Positions 18,594 to 27,636 of a DNA stretch of 64,000 nt are shown here, piece after piece. The stretch's first letter is position 1. Each line of letters starts with the position of its first letter. Position numbers and translations under genes: made by a program. The notes under the pieces are model-generated. The model was given only the letters and a program-made list of their open reading frames with translations, made no database searches and was not told the origin of the DNA. The stretch comes from Porticoccus sp905181945 (GTDB taxonomy: Bacteria > Pseudomonadota > Gammaproteobacteria > Pseudomonadales > Porticoccaceae): NCBI RefSeq assembly GCF_047729555.1, contig NZ_CP159825.1, forward strand, positions 682,001 through 746,000, written 5' to 3'.

Positions 18594-18693
18594 ACTACCA
18601 GCTTTCTTGCTGCTTCTTATGGTAGTTTTCAGCCTTCATTCTCCCATCAACTGGTCAGATGTTAGTTGCTAATACAATTAAGGGGAAAATACC

Positions 18694-20085
18694 TTGAGCG
18701 ACACAAGCTTTCTCTCTCTTAACTTAAATGAAGATTTGATTAAAAATATCTCTTCTTTGGGTTATGTTGAAATGACGCCCATACAAGCTAAAAGCTTGCC
18801 TGATATCTTGAAAGGCCTAGATCTTATCGGTCAGGGTATTACTGGTTCAGGAAAAACAGCTGCATTTTCATTGGGCCTTTTAAGTAGGCTCGATGTAAAA
18901 AATTTCCGCATACAGGCAATAGTCCTTTGTCCGACTCGTGAGCTGGCAGATCAGGTCGCTAACGAAATACGGAAACTTGGACGCACAATTCACAATATTA
19001 AAGTGTTGACCCTCTGTGGCGGAACGCCATTTGGTCCTCAGGTTGGATCTTTGGAGCATGGAGCTCATATTGTTGTTGGCACACCAGGACGAATACTTGA
19101 TCATCTTAATAAGGCAACTCTAAGTCTGAATAGCGTAACTATGCTGGTGCTTGATGAGGCTGATCGTATGCTAGATATGGGTTTTCAGTCCTCACTTGAT
19201 GCCATAATGAATCAGCTTCCAGAAAAACGCCAAACGTTGCTTTTTAGCGCCACATATCCAGACGAAATTCAGTCTATTTCCTCACGTATAATGTCCAATC
19301 CAGTTATCGTGCGAATCGCAGCTTCCGAAGAAAAAAGTACTATAAAGCAACATTTCTATAAAATAAATGATGAGGCACACCGGTTGGCAGTATTGCGCTT
19401 ATTGCTTCTTGAAAGTCGCCCAGAATCAGCCATCATCTTTTGTGAAACTAAAAAAGAAACTCAGGAGATTGCTGATCAGCTCGAAAGTTTTGGATTTAGC
19501 TCGGTGGCTTTGCATGGAGATATGGAACAAAAAGACAGAGATCAAACTCTGATTCGCTTTGCCAACAAAAGCGCCTCTATCCTTGTTGCTACTGATGTGG
19601 CTGCCAGAGGTCTAGATATTGAAGCTCTTGCTGCAGTCATAAACTACAGACTTGCACGAGATGTAGAAGTGCATATTCATCGTGTTGGTCGAACGGGTCG
19701 GGCGGGAAATACCGGCAACGCATACAGCTTTTTTAGCGAAAAAGAGCGTCATAGAGTTAATCTTTTAGAGGCATATTTAAGTCTAATTATTATCCCTGAA
19801 AAATTACCGGGAACTAAGGCTCTAGAAAAAAATCCACCTAGGGCGCCAATGGAAACCCTGCAGATTGATGGCGGAAAAAAACAAAAAATACGTGCTGGCG
19901 ATATTCTTGGAGCCTTAACAGGAGAGAATGGGATTAATGGTTCCCAGGTAGGAAAAATCAATATTTCAGATAACTGGTCTTTTGTTGCAGTTAGTTCTGA
20001 TGTATACAAGGTTGCTTTGCATAAGCTAGGTACCGGGAAGCTAAAAGGCCGGTCTTTCAGGGTCAGATTGATTCGCGGGTCATAA
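18694..20085 (+). CDS. dbpA: ATP-dependent RNA helicase DbpA
   Basis: DEAD-box helicase acting in 50S ribosomal subunit assembly. It has the Q motif (MTPIQAKSLP), the P-loop GITGSGKT near residue 50, a DEAD box, SAT in LLFSATYPDE, and HRVGRTGRAG. A C-terminal domain of about 75 residues (from GGKKQKIRAGDILGAL) matches the DbpA RNA-binding domain, which recognises hairpin 92 of 23S rRNA and separates DbpA from other DEAD-box proteins. It starts at TTG 18694 with an AAGGGGA ribosome site. Its last 23 bases overlap the end of the convergent ABC ATPase gene. Confidence 0.94.
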   Translation: MSDTSFLSLNLNEDLIKNISSLGYVEMTPIQAKSLPDILKGLDLIGQGITGSGKTAAFSLGLLSRLDVKNFRIQAIVLCPTRELADQVANEIRKLGRTIHNIKVLTLCGGTPFGPQVGSLEHGAHIVVGTPGRILDHLNKATLSLNSVTMLVLDEADRMLDMGFQSSLDAIMNQLPEKRQTLLFSATYPDEIQSISSRIMSNPVIVRIAASEEKSTIKQHFYKINDEAHRLAVLRLLLLESRPESAIIFCETKKETQEIADQLESFGFSSVALHGDMEQKDRDQTLIRFANKSASILVATDVAARGLDIEALAAVINYRLARDVEVHIHRVGRTGRAGNTGNAYSFFSEKERHRVNLLEAYLSLIIIPEKLPGTKALEKNPPRAPMETLQIDGGKKQKIRAGDILGALTGENGINGSQVGKINISDNWSFVAVSSDVYKVALHKLGTGKLKGRSFRVRLIRGS

Positions 20086-21778
20086 ACTTCAACTTGTTTC
20101 CTGCAATAATCTGCCTTTCTTTTTCTTTTATAGGGTCTGCAAGCGGGACTGCTGCAATTAACTGCTTGGTGTACTCCTGAGATGGGGTTTTGAAAATATC
20201 AGCAGTAGATTCCATCTCCACTAGTCTCCCATGACGCATCACTGCAATACGATCCGCTATGTAACGAACTACCGATAGATCGTGGGAAATAAACATCATG
20301 GTTAGATTGTGCTTATCAACCAAAAATAAAATTAATTCGAGAATTTGTGCTTGTACTGTTACGTCAAGGGCTGAGACGGGCTCATCGGCAACTATGAATT
20401 CTGGCTTAGTTGAGATAGCGCGGCCTATAGCAATACGCTGGCGCTGCCCGCCAGAAAACTCATGAGGGTATTTTCTAGCAGCAGATCTCGCCAACCCCAC
20501 ATCATCCATCAATCTTAAAACCTCTTTTGCCGCATCCTTGCGCGATACCAATCGATGATATAGCAATGGTTCTGCTAATGTATCATACACGCTCATCCTA
20601 GGATTTAATGAAGAATAAGGATCCTGGAATATCATTTGCATGCGCTTACGAACAGATGTCTTCTTGCTAGGAAGCAATAGAGTAAGGTCCATATCATCAA
20701 AGACTACATTTCCGCTAGCTATAGGCGTAAGCTGCAGTATTGCTCGACCTAATGTCGACTTACCTGAGCCGGACTCCCCAACTAACCCAAGTATTTCACC
20801 GCGTCTTATCTCAAAAGAGATATCATTAACCGCCTTGATAACCTTTATTTTCTTGTCTTTTCCGGAGAACATATTGGCAAAAGACCAAGGGCTATAAGAG
20901 TTAGATTTATGAAAAAATACTTTTAAATTGTTAACTCTCAGAAAAATCATATTTTCATCACAGAGTGCTAGTTGTTTTTCTCCGCAAGGAATGGATGAAA
21001 GTAATTTTTGTGTGTAGGCGTTTTTAGCGTTGTAGAAAATGTCTTCGGTATTCCCTTCTTCTACAATTAATCCTTCTTTCATGACGGCAACTTTGTCAGC
21101 TATGCCAGCCACAACACCGAGATCATGACTGATAAAAATCACAGCAATACCATATTTTTTTTGAAGTTCTTTGATCAAAATGAGTATCTGCGCCTGAGTA
21201 GTGACATCTAGCGCAGTGGTTGGTTCATCGCATATGAGCAGTTTCGGTTTGGCCATTAAAGCCATGGCAATCATTACCCGTTGTTGCATCCCTCCAGAAA
21301 ATTCATGAGGATAACTGTATATTTTTTGCTCCGGATCTTTGATGCCGACCTCGCAAAGCATTTTGATAGCCATTATGACTGCTTCACTGCGTGATTTACC
21401 CTTATGGGTTGTTAATGGCTCAGTAAGCTGCTCACCTATTGTTAGATAGGGGTTAAGACTTGTCATTGGGTCTTGAAAAATAACAGCTATGTCATTCCCG
21501 CGGATTTTTTGAAGATCCTGTTCTTTGGCTTGAATTAAGTCTATGTCATTAAAGTAGGCGGCACCTGATTCTATTTTTCCAGGTGGCATGGGAACAAGCC
21601 CAAGCAGGCCATAACAGGCAACAGATTTCCCTGATCCGGATTCACCAACGATTGCTAGCGTTTCTCCACGATTTACACTAAAGCTAATATTTTCAACCGC
21701 TTTAATAATACCGTTGCGTGTGTGAAAGCGGATAGTTAAATTTTTAACCGAAAGTAATGCCATATTTTTAATATACAT
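20063..21778 (-). CDS. oligopeptide ABC transporter, fused double ATPase (OppDF type)
   Basis: 571 residues carrying two complete ABC ATPase domains in one chain, equivalent to OppD plus OppF (as in YejF or GsiA). Both halves have a Walker A (GESGSGKS), a signature motif (FSGGMQQR in the first, FSGGQRQR in the second) and a Walker B (LLICDEPTTALD; FIVADEPVSALD). It powers the permease encoded just upstream, 66 bases away. Two in-frame ATGs (21778, 21763) lack strong ribosome sites. The 3' end overlaps dbpA by 23 bases in convergent orientation. Confidence 0.93.
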   Translation of the reverse strand: MYIKNMALLSVKNLTIRFHTRNGIIKAVENISFSVNRGETLAIVGESGSGKSVACYGLLGLVPMPPGKIESGAAYFNDIDLIQAKEQDLQKIRGNDIAVIFQDPMTSLNPYLTIGEQLTEPLTTHKGKSRSEAVIMAIKMLCEVGIKDPEQKIYSYPHEFSGGMQQRVMIAMALMAKPKLLICDEPTTALDVTTQAQILILIKELQKKYGIAVIFISHDLGVVAGIADKVAVMKEGLIVEEGNTEDIFYNAKNAYTQKLLSSIPCGEKQLALCDENMIFLRVNNLKVFFHKSNSYSPWSFANMFSGKDKKIKVIKAVNDISFEIRRGEILGLVGESGSGKSTLGRAILQLTPIASGNVVFDDMDLTLLLPSKKTSVRKRMQMIFQDPYSSLNPRMSVYDTLAEPLLYHRLVSRKDAAKEVLRLMDDVGLARSAARKYPHEFSGGQRQRIAIGRAISTKPEFIVADEPVSALDVTVQAQILELILFLVDKHNLTMMFISHDLSVVRYIADRIAVMRHGRLVEMESTADIFKTPSQEYTKQLIAAVPLADPIKEKERQIIAGNKLKFMTRESI

Positions 21779-21844
21779 CTTTTATTTATTAGTAATTTAA
21801 ATAAACTTTATAGAAATAACTATAAGTTTTATTATCTAGTAGTT

Positions 21845-22753
21845 TTAGTCCTTTGATGTCCTGGGATCCAGTGCATCTCGTAGGCCATCTCCTAGAAAAT
21901 TTAGTGCAAATAGCGTTATCGATAAAAATAGACCAGGAAAGAAAATAAGCCACGGATATTCTTCCATAGTTTCCACACCATAAGAGATTAGTAGTCCCCA
22001 GGAGCTCTCAGGAGGCTGTATCCCTAAGCCAAGAAAGCTTAAAAAAGCTTCCAGCAGCATTACACTGGGTATGGTTAGGGTTGTATAAACAATAACAGGA
22101 CTAAGAATGTTCGGAATTAAGTATCGGCGGATAATTGTCCAGTGAGACAACCCAAGCGACAAAGCGGCCTCGATGAACTGTTGTTGCTTTAGTGTCAGCA
22201 CTTGTCCGCGGACAATGCGCGCCATTGTGAGCCACTCTACGGCTCCAATGGCTAAAAATAAAAGTAATATATTTCTACCAAAGACGACCATAAGCAGTAC
22301 TATAAAAATCATAAAAGGCATAGCATAAAGAATGTCTACTAGTCTCATCATGGCCGCATCAATACGACCTCCGGAGTATCCCGCAATAGTACCCCAGATA
22401 ACTCCAATAAAAACTGCTACAGAGCTAGCTAAGAAGCCAACAGCTAGAGAAATTCGACTTCCATACATTACTCGGGTCAACATATCTCGACCAAAAATAT
22501 CAGTACCCAATGGGTGCGCTAGAGAAGGGCCTGCGGCGCCCAACAGAAGATCTTGTTCCTCGTAACCGTAGGGAGCAATAATTGGTGTAAGGAGCGCAAC
22601 AGCGCAAAAAAGGACTAGGATGCCTAGGCTGACGATAGCTAAGGTATTCTTTTTAAGACGGATCCATCCATCCATCCACAATGAAGTGCTTTTTTCAATA
22701 GATGGAAGAATTTGGGTTAAAGAACTTTTGTTATGCTGAATTGGTCTGGGCAT
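21845..22753 (-). CDS. oppC: oligopeptide ABC transporter permease OppC
   Basis: 302-residue inner-membrane permease with a cytoplasmic N-terminus, six predicted helices and the ATPase-contact loop (EAALSLGLSHWTIIRRYLIPN, an EAA motif). The N-terminal extension before the first helix and PLGTDIFGRDMLTRVMYGSR are typical of OppC/DppC. Its start directly abuts the oppB stop, so the two permeases are coupled. Confidence 0.93.
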   Translation of the reverse strand: MPRPIQHNKSSLTQILPSIEKSTSLWMDGWIRLKKNTLAIVSLGILVLFCAVALLTPIIAPYGYEEQDLLLGAAGPSLAHPLGTDIFGRDMLTRVMYGSRISLAVGFLASSVAVFIGVIWGTIAGYSGGRIDAAMMRLVDILYAMPFMIFIVLLMVVFGRNILLLFLAIGAVEWLTMARIVRGQVLTLKQQQFIEAALSLGLSHWTIIRRYLIPNILSPVIVYTTLTIPSVMLLEAFLSFLGLGIQPPESSWGLLISYGVETMEEYPWLIFFPGLFLSITLFALNFLGDGLRDALDPRTSKD

Positions 22754-23689
22754 CTAGTTGTCCGACCTGTATTGATGGCGAAGTTTTGGATTACACCAAA
22801 CAGCAATAACATCTGACAGCAAATTAAAGAAAATGATAAGCGCTGCAAAAAAGACTGTAGTTCCTAAAATCATTGTGTAATCTCGATTAAAAGCAGCCTG
22901 CACATAAAATCGACCGAGCCCTGGGATCTGGTAAATTGTCTCTACAACAAAAGAACCGCTTAGAAGTCCAGCAAAGGCAGGTCCAAGAAAGGCGATCACA
23001 GGGGTCAGGCCGCCACGAAGAGCGTGTTTTAGGACGATAGTTGTAGGAGGCAAGCCTTTTGCTTTAGCTGTACGAATATAGTCTTGTGTCATCACTTCCA
23101 GCATTCCCCCTCGACTTAGACGCGCAATAAAAGCCGCATATCCTAATCCTAGGGTCAAAGTAGGCAATATTTTATCACCTGGAGTATTTCCCCAGCCAGA
23201 AATAGGAAGCCATTCAAGCTCAATGCCAAAAACTAACACTAAAAGAGGGCCCATTAAAAATGAAGGCATGCAAATACCAATCATAGCGGCTGACATGGGC
23301 AGATAGTCGTGTATTGTATTTGGCCTAAGGCCAGCATATGCGCCTGCACTGATACCAATAATGACAGCTATCAACATTGCATAAAAAGCCAATTCAGCAG
23401 TAACGGGCAAACCGGCTGCGATCAGTTCATTTACAGTTCGCCCAGGATAGCGAAAAGAGGGTCCAAAATCGCCATGAATTAGATCGCTCATGTAACTAAT
23501 GTATTGCTGCCAAACAGGCTGGTCTAAGTTGTATTGTGCTTCTAGCGCCTTAACAACCTCAGGTGGAACTGATTTTTCAGCACTGAATGGGCCTCCAGGG
23601 GCAGCCCTCACCAGAAAAAAAGTTGTGGCGATAACAATTAGCAGCACAGGGATTGACTGAAGTAATCTACTTAAAATAAAACGAAACAT
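22754..23689 (-). CDS. oppB: oligopeptide ABC transporter permease OppB
   Basis: 311-residue inner-membrane permease, with the N-terminal helix followed by a periplasmic loop and then the conserved core. The EAA-type loop is in YIRTAKAKGLPPTTIVLKHALR. The sequence FVVETIYQIPGLGRFYVQAA is typical of OppB/DppB. Its ATG overlaps the oppA stop by one base (TAATG), indicating a polycistronic oppABC-DF message. Confidence 0.94.
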   Translation of the reverse strand: MFRFILSRLLQSIPVLLIVIATTFFLVRAAPGGPFSAEKSVPPEVVKALEAQYNLDQPVWQQYISYMSDLIHGDFGPSFRYPGRTVNELIAAGLPVTAELAFYAMLIAVIIGISAGAYAGLRPNTIHDYLPMSAAMIGICMPSFLMGPLLVLVFGIELEWLPISGWGNTPGDKILPTLTLGLGYAAFIARLSRGGMLEVMTQDYIRTAKAKGLPPTTIVLKHALRGGLTPVIAFLGPAFAGLLSGSFVVETIYQIPGLGRFYVQAAFNRDYTMILGTTVFFAALIIFFNLLSDVIAVWCNPKLRHQYRSDN

Positions 23690-25350
23690 TAGTCTACTTT
23701 CTCCCTGTCAAACAACGGATCAAGGGAAAGTTTTTTATAAAGAACATAGTCTAGAATATTTGGCTGAAGCCCCTTGAGACTCGGATGCACCAAGCTTTTA
23801 CTATTATAAATATAGATAGGAAGTATAGGCATATCTTCAAGTAGAATTGCTTCGGCTTTAGCCATGATTCGATATCTCTCTGCTTTGTTTGAAGAGATAG
23901 GGGCCTGCTTTATAATTAAATCATCGTATTGAGCGCTTGACCAGCCCGTACGGTTATTACCGCCTTCAGAAACCCACATATCGAGAAATGTGTTTGGGTC
24001 AACATAATCCCCAATCCATCCAGCCCTAGCTATCGCATAGTTGCCGTTATTAACTGAATCCAAGTAGACCTTCCAGTCTTGATTACTTAGAGTAATGTTA
24101 ACGCCTAGGTGTACCTTCCACATTTGCTGAATAGCTACGGCAATTTTCCTGTGGCCTTCTGATGTGTTATACAAAAGTTCAGTCATAGGAAATCCTTCTC
24201 CATTGGGATAGCCAGCACGAGCCATAAGATCGCGAGCTTTAGCGGGGTCAAAGCTGAATCCAGATTTAGCGGTATATCCAAGTGTGCCGGGTGGGGTAAA
24301 AGTGCTAGCCGGAGATTCGCCGCCTTTTGTTACCCTTTTTGTTAATTGCTTCCTATCAATGCTCATTGCTAAGGCTTTTCGCACACGCTTGTCGCTCAGA
24401 TGAGGGAGCTTTGTGTTAAATCGATAAAAATAGCTGCCAAGGTATGGGTGAGCGTATAAAAGGTTTGGTTTGTTGTTTTTATAAACCTGCAATTTATCAA
24501 TAGGGATGCTTGATGTTTTGTGCAGCTGACCCAAACGAAACATCCTTTCTTCTGTTGTTACATTTTCTATTGGGTGGAATTTTATACCATTTAGAGCCAC
24601 ATTTTCGACATCCCAGTAGTAAGGATTTTTAGTAACATCGATAGATTGAAATAGTCGCCATTCTTTTAATAAAAACGGACCATTGCCTACAAAATTTCCC
24701 GGACGTGTCCATAATGTGCCGCGCTCATGCGCTTTACCAAATTTCTCAATGGTAGCCCTATGCAAGGGAAACATACTGTAGTGATCTAATAGCTGAAGAA
24801 AGTATGGCGTGGGATGTGTGAGTGTTATTTTGAGAGTGTAATCATCCAGAGCTTTCACGCCAACTTGAGAAAAATCGCCTATCTCGCCTTTAGCGTAAGC
24901 TTCAGAGTTAGCAATAGGAAACAGCATGTAGGCATATTGATTTCCTAGCTTTGGCTGCAAAGCGCGCCACCAAGACCAAACAAAATCATGAGCTGTTAAG
25001 GAGTCGCCATTGGACCATAATGCGTTATGTCGTAACTTGAATGTGTAAATTTTACGATCTTCGCTAATGTGCCATTCTTTTGCAACTGCAGCAATTGGCT
25101 CTAATGTTTTAGGGTCTTTTGCAACTAACCCTTCTAGCAGAGCGGTGAGAATATGGTGCTCAGGGATGCCGGTAACAATATGAGGATCCAACTCCTGAGG
25201 GTCGGTGCCGTTTCCCCAGTGCAAAATGCCATTTTTATTACCAGCAGTGACGTTATTTTCACCGCTGCCGCATCCTGCTGTGGAGATCAGCAAAGCCAAT
25301 AATAGGCTGAGGGGACCGAGTTGTCTTCTGAGGCTCTTATCCTTGAACAT
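23689..25350 (-). CDS. oppA: oligopeptide-binding lipoprotein OppA
   Basis: Solute-binding component (SBP family 5, about 553 residues) that delivers peptides to the OppBC permease. The N-terminus has a hydrophobic segment ending in a lipobox (TAGC), so it is predicted to be a lipoprotein rather than a free periplasmic protein. NGTDPQELDPHIVTG and GNGPFLLKEW are typical of OppA. An upstream ATG at 25374 falls inside a TATAAT-like -10 hexamer, so the ATG at 25350 is preferred. Peptide specificity cannot be inferred. Confidence 0.92.
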   Translation of the reverse strand: MFKDKSLRRQLGPLSLLLALLISTAGCGSGENNVTAGNKNGILHWGNGTDPQELDPHIVTGIPEHHILTALLEGLVAKDPKTLEPIAAVAKEWHISEDRKIYTFKLRHNALWSNGDSLTAHDFVWSWWRALQPKLGNQYAYMLFPIANSEAYAKGEIGDFSQVGVKALDDYTLKITLTHPTPYFLQLLDHYSMFPLHRATIEKFGKAHERGTLWTRPGNFVGNGPFLLKEWRLFQSIDVTKNPYYWDVENVALNGIKFHPIENVTTEERMFRLGQLHKTSSIPIDKLQVYKNNKPNLLYAHPYLGSYFYRFNTKLPHLSDKRVRKALAMSIDRKQLTKRVTKGGESPASTFTPPGTLGYTAKSGFSFDPAKARDLMARAGYPNGEGFPMTELLYNTSEGHRKIAVAIQQMWKVHLGVNITLSNQDWKVYLDSVNNGNYAIARAGWIGDYVDPNTFLDMWVSEGGNNRTGWSSAQYDDLIIKQAPISSNKAERYRIMAKAEAILLEDMPILPIYIYNSKSLVHPSLKGLQPNILDYVLYKKLSLDPLFDREKVD

Positions 25351-25372
25351 ATTTAGCCCAAATATTAATACC

Positions 25373-25378
25373 ATTATA
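25373..25378 (-). promoter_or_regulatory. -10 element of the opp operon (candidate)
   Basis: On the minus strand the hexamer TATAAT lies 22 bases before the preferred oppA ATG, which would give a short leader of about 16 bases. No good -35 hexamer is seen at 17 bases spacing, so this is tentative. Confidence 0.4.
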
Positions 25379-25563
25379 CAGATTGTTTAAAGCCACTATT
25401 TTCTTCATGTTAAGCAGAGAGCCAGTGAAACGCTAGTCTGAATTATAGTTTTACAAAAAGCTTCATTGAAATACATTAATGAACCGCACATAATGCTAAC
25501 CTTAGAGGCATTTCTCCGTAAAATCAAAATGCGCATAAACAGGGACTATTTTCCCTGAGTCGA

Positions 25564-25592
25564 TTGACTACCAGAGCTTCATTGATTTTAAT
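25564..25592 (+). promoter_or_regulatory. sigma-70 promoter of the 4.5S RNA gene
   Basis: TTGACT at 25564-25569 and TTTAAT at 25587-25592 are separated by exactly 17 bases. The predicted start falls about eight bases later, at the first base of the RNA. A hairpin (25540-25557, six-base-pair stem) of unknown role lies just upstream. Confidence 0.75.
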
Positions 25593-25599
25593 AGTTTAT

Positions 25600-25712
25600 G
25601 GTGACCCCTGTTGGTCCCTTGCAATAATTTGCTGCGAACCCCGCCAGGCCCGGAAGGGAGCAACGGTAGTAGTTAAATTATGTGCAGGATACGGCTGGCA
25701 GGGGGAGCCACC
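25600..25712 (+). ncRNA. ffs: 4.5S RNA of the signal recognition particle
   Basis: About 113 nucleotides folding into the single long SRP hairpin. The 5' end pairs with the 3' end (GGTG with CACC, CCCTG with CAGGG), and the conserved apical domain reads CCAGGCCCGGAAGGGAGCA, with the GGAA tetraloop and the asymmetric loop bound by Ffh. GCTGGCAGGG near the 3' end is also typical. It partners Ffh in cotranslational membrane targeting. It has its own promoter and a short T-run (TTTTT) after the 3' end. It lies on the opposite strand between pepF and oppA. Confidence 0.96.
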
Positions 25713-25746
25713 AGTTTTTAATCTTCAGCACTGAAGGCAGCCAAGT

Positions 25747-27636
25747 CTACTTGCCAAGAATAAGCTCCACCTCATCCATAAGCATATCCATACGTCGAAT
25801 TACTGCTTCATAAACTTCTGAGGATGCCATATCAACACCTGCATTCATAAGAATCTTGTAAGGGTAGTCAGAGCCGCCCGCTTGAAGAATGCCTAGAAAA
25901 TTCTGTTGGGCTTCAGGACTTCCATCTAATATTTTGTCCGTAAGAAAATATGCGGCAGAAATAGAGGTGGCGTATTGATAGACATAAAAGTTGCGATAGA
26001 AGTGAGGAATATAGGCCCATTCAACCGCATAAAGATCATCTATATCCATAACCCCTTCGTTGTGACCATAATAGCGTTTAAGTATATCGCCATATATTTT
26101 GTTGAGCTTGTCTCCCGACAGTGCGCCACCATTTTCTATCAATGTATGAATCGCTAACTCAAACTCTGCAAACTGTGTTTGTCGAAAAAAAGTACCTCTA
26201 ATCTGCGAAAGCTCTTTAAATAAATAGTACAAGCGCTCCTGATCATCTACTGCATTCCTTCGCAGGTAATCAAAAAGCAGCACTTCGTTAGCAGTAGATG
26301 CAATTTCGGCAATAAATGTTGCATAGTCTGCTTTTGTGAAGGGTTGAGACTGATTAGCTATCAAAGAATGCATAGCATGACCCCATTCATGGGCAAAAGT
26401 ACTGACTGACTCCAGCGTATTATCAAAATTTAATAATATGTAGGGGTGGACATCGTAAGCGGCTCCCATAACATATGCGCCACTTCTTTTTCCTTGAATT
26501 GGGTGCACATGCATCCAATTTTTATTAACTGCTTCTGTGAATGTGTTTATATAATCTTTACCCAATGGCTTTAATGCCTCTATAGTCAGCAATTTGGTTT
26601 CTTCGAGACTATATTTTTTATCTATTGAGATTACAGAGGGATAAATATCGTAATATTTTGTTTGATCTAGACCCAACATTCGCTGTCGAAGACCTATAAG
26701 TCTATGGAGGCTTGATACCTTTGTGCTAACGGTGGAAACTAAGGCCTCGTAGACCTCTCTAGGGATGTTATCCTCAGCCAAGGCTTGTTCTAACGAAGAG
26801 CTATAACCCTTAATTTTTGCCATAATGGCATCTTTTTTTACCTGTCCCTCTAGAGTGATAGCTAATGTTTGTTTGTAATTCTGAAATGTTTCCCAGAATT
26901 CATTAAATACTAACTCTCGATCTTCTCGAAGAGAAGAACCCCTATTTGAAGCATATCCTGATGGGTCTAACCTGTATTTTTTACCATCTGATAGCGTTAC
27001 CTCTGGCCAAGGAATCTCTGCGTTAGTTAGTACCTCGTAGGCACTAGCTGCAGTGCTCATAGTATCCTGTAGAGCTGCAATAATTGATTCTTCTTTAGGA
27101 GAAAGAATGTGTTTTGATTGGCGTAGAGTATTTAAAATATAAAAATCATGCTCTTTGAGCGCCAAAGATTCTTTTAGGTAGGTGTGTATTTTTGTGCTCT
27201 CAATGGACACCAGTTCAGGATTTACATAGCTTACAGCTTCGCCAAACTGGACTAACAGTGTTTGAGCTAAAGAGGATCGCTCACGAAATTTGGAGTTCGC
27301 CAAATCAGTGTCTTTTGCTAAAAAGGCGTACGTATAGAGCTTCAGTAGGTCCTTGTAGACACCGGTAATCTTGTTCATGCAAGAGGCTAGAACTGCACTA
27401 TTTTCGCCCAGCCTACCTTTGCAATCCCCGAGTCTTGTTATGCGTGCAGATATTTTAACACGCTTCTCTTCCCAGCTTTTTACGTCTGGATACAAATCAT
27501 GCAGATCCCAAACAAAAGATTTATCTTCTAAGGTATATTTTTCTGTTGCCGGACTTGCGCTTTGTGCCAGTATTGGCTGAATCAAATACACAGAAAATAG
27601 TGCTATTGCTAAAAAACTACTGTATTTATGCGTCAT
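25747..27636 (-). CDS. pepF: exported M3-family oligoendopeptidase F
   Basis: Zinc metallopeptidase of 629 residues that cleaves short peptides. The zinc site is HEWGHAMHS near residue 415, with a downstream Glu ligand expected around EIASTANEVLL. The N-terminus is a signal peptide (hydrophobic core, then ILAQS-A), so the enzyme should act in the periplasm, unlike the cytosolic PepF of many bacteria. Its ATG lies within the end of xseA (11-base overlap) with a GGAA ribosome site. It is upstream of the opp operon on the same strand, suggesting peptide trimming before or during uptake. Confidence 0.92.
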   Translation of the reverse strand: MTHKYSSFLAIALFSVYLIQPILAQSASPATEKYTLEDKSFVWDLHDLYPDVKSWEEKRVKISARITRLGDCKGRLGENSAVLASCMNKITGVYKDLLKLYTYAFLAKDTDLANSKFRERSSLAQTLLVQFGEAVSYVNPELVSIESTKIHTYLKESLALKEHDFYILNTLRQSKHILSPKEESIIAALQDTMSTAASAYEVLTNAEIPWPEVTLSDGKKYRLDPSGYASNRGSSLREDRELVFNEFWETFQNYKQTLAITLEGQVKKDAIMAKIKGYSSSLEQALAEDNIPREVYEALVSTVSTKVSSLHRLIGLRQRMLGLDQTKYYDIYPSVISIDKKYSLEETKLLTIEALKPLGKDYINTFTEAVNKNWMHVHPIQGKRSGAYVMGAAYDVHPYILLNFDNTLESVSTFAHEWGHAMHSLIANQSQPFTKADYATFIAEIASTANEVLLFDYLRRNAVDDQERLYYLFKELSQIRGTFFRQTQFAEFELAIHTLIENGGALSGDKLNKIYGDILKRYYGHNEGVMDIDDLYAVEWAYIPHFYRNFYVYQYATSISAAYFLTDKILDGSPEAQQNFLGILQAGGSDYPYKILMNAGVDMASSEVYEAVIRRMDMLMDEVELILGK

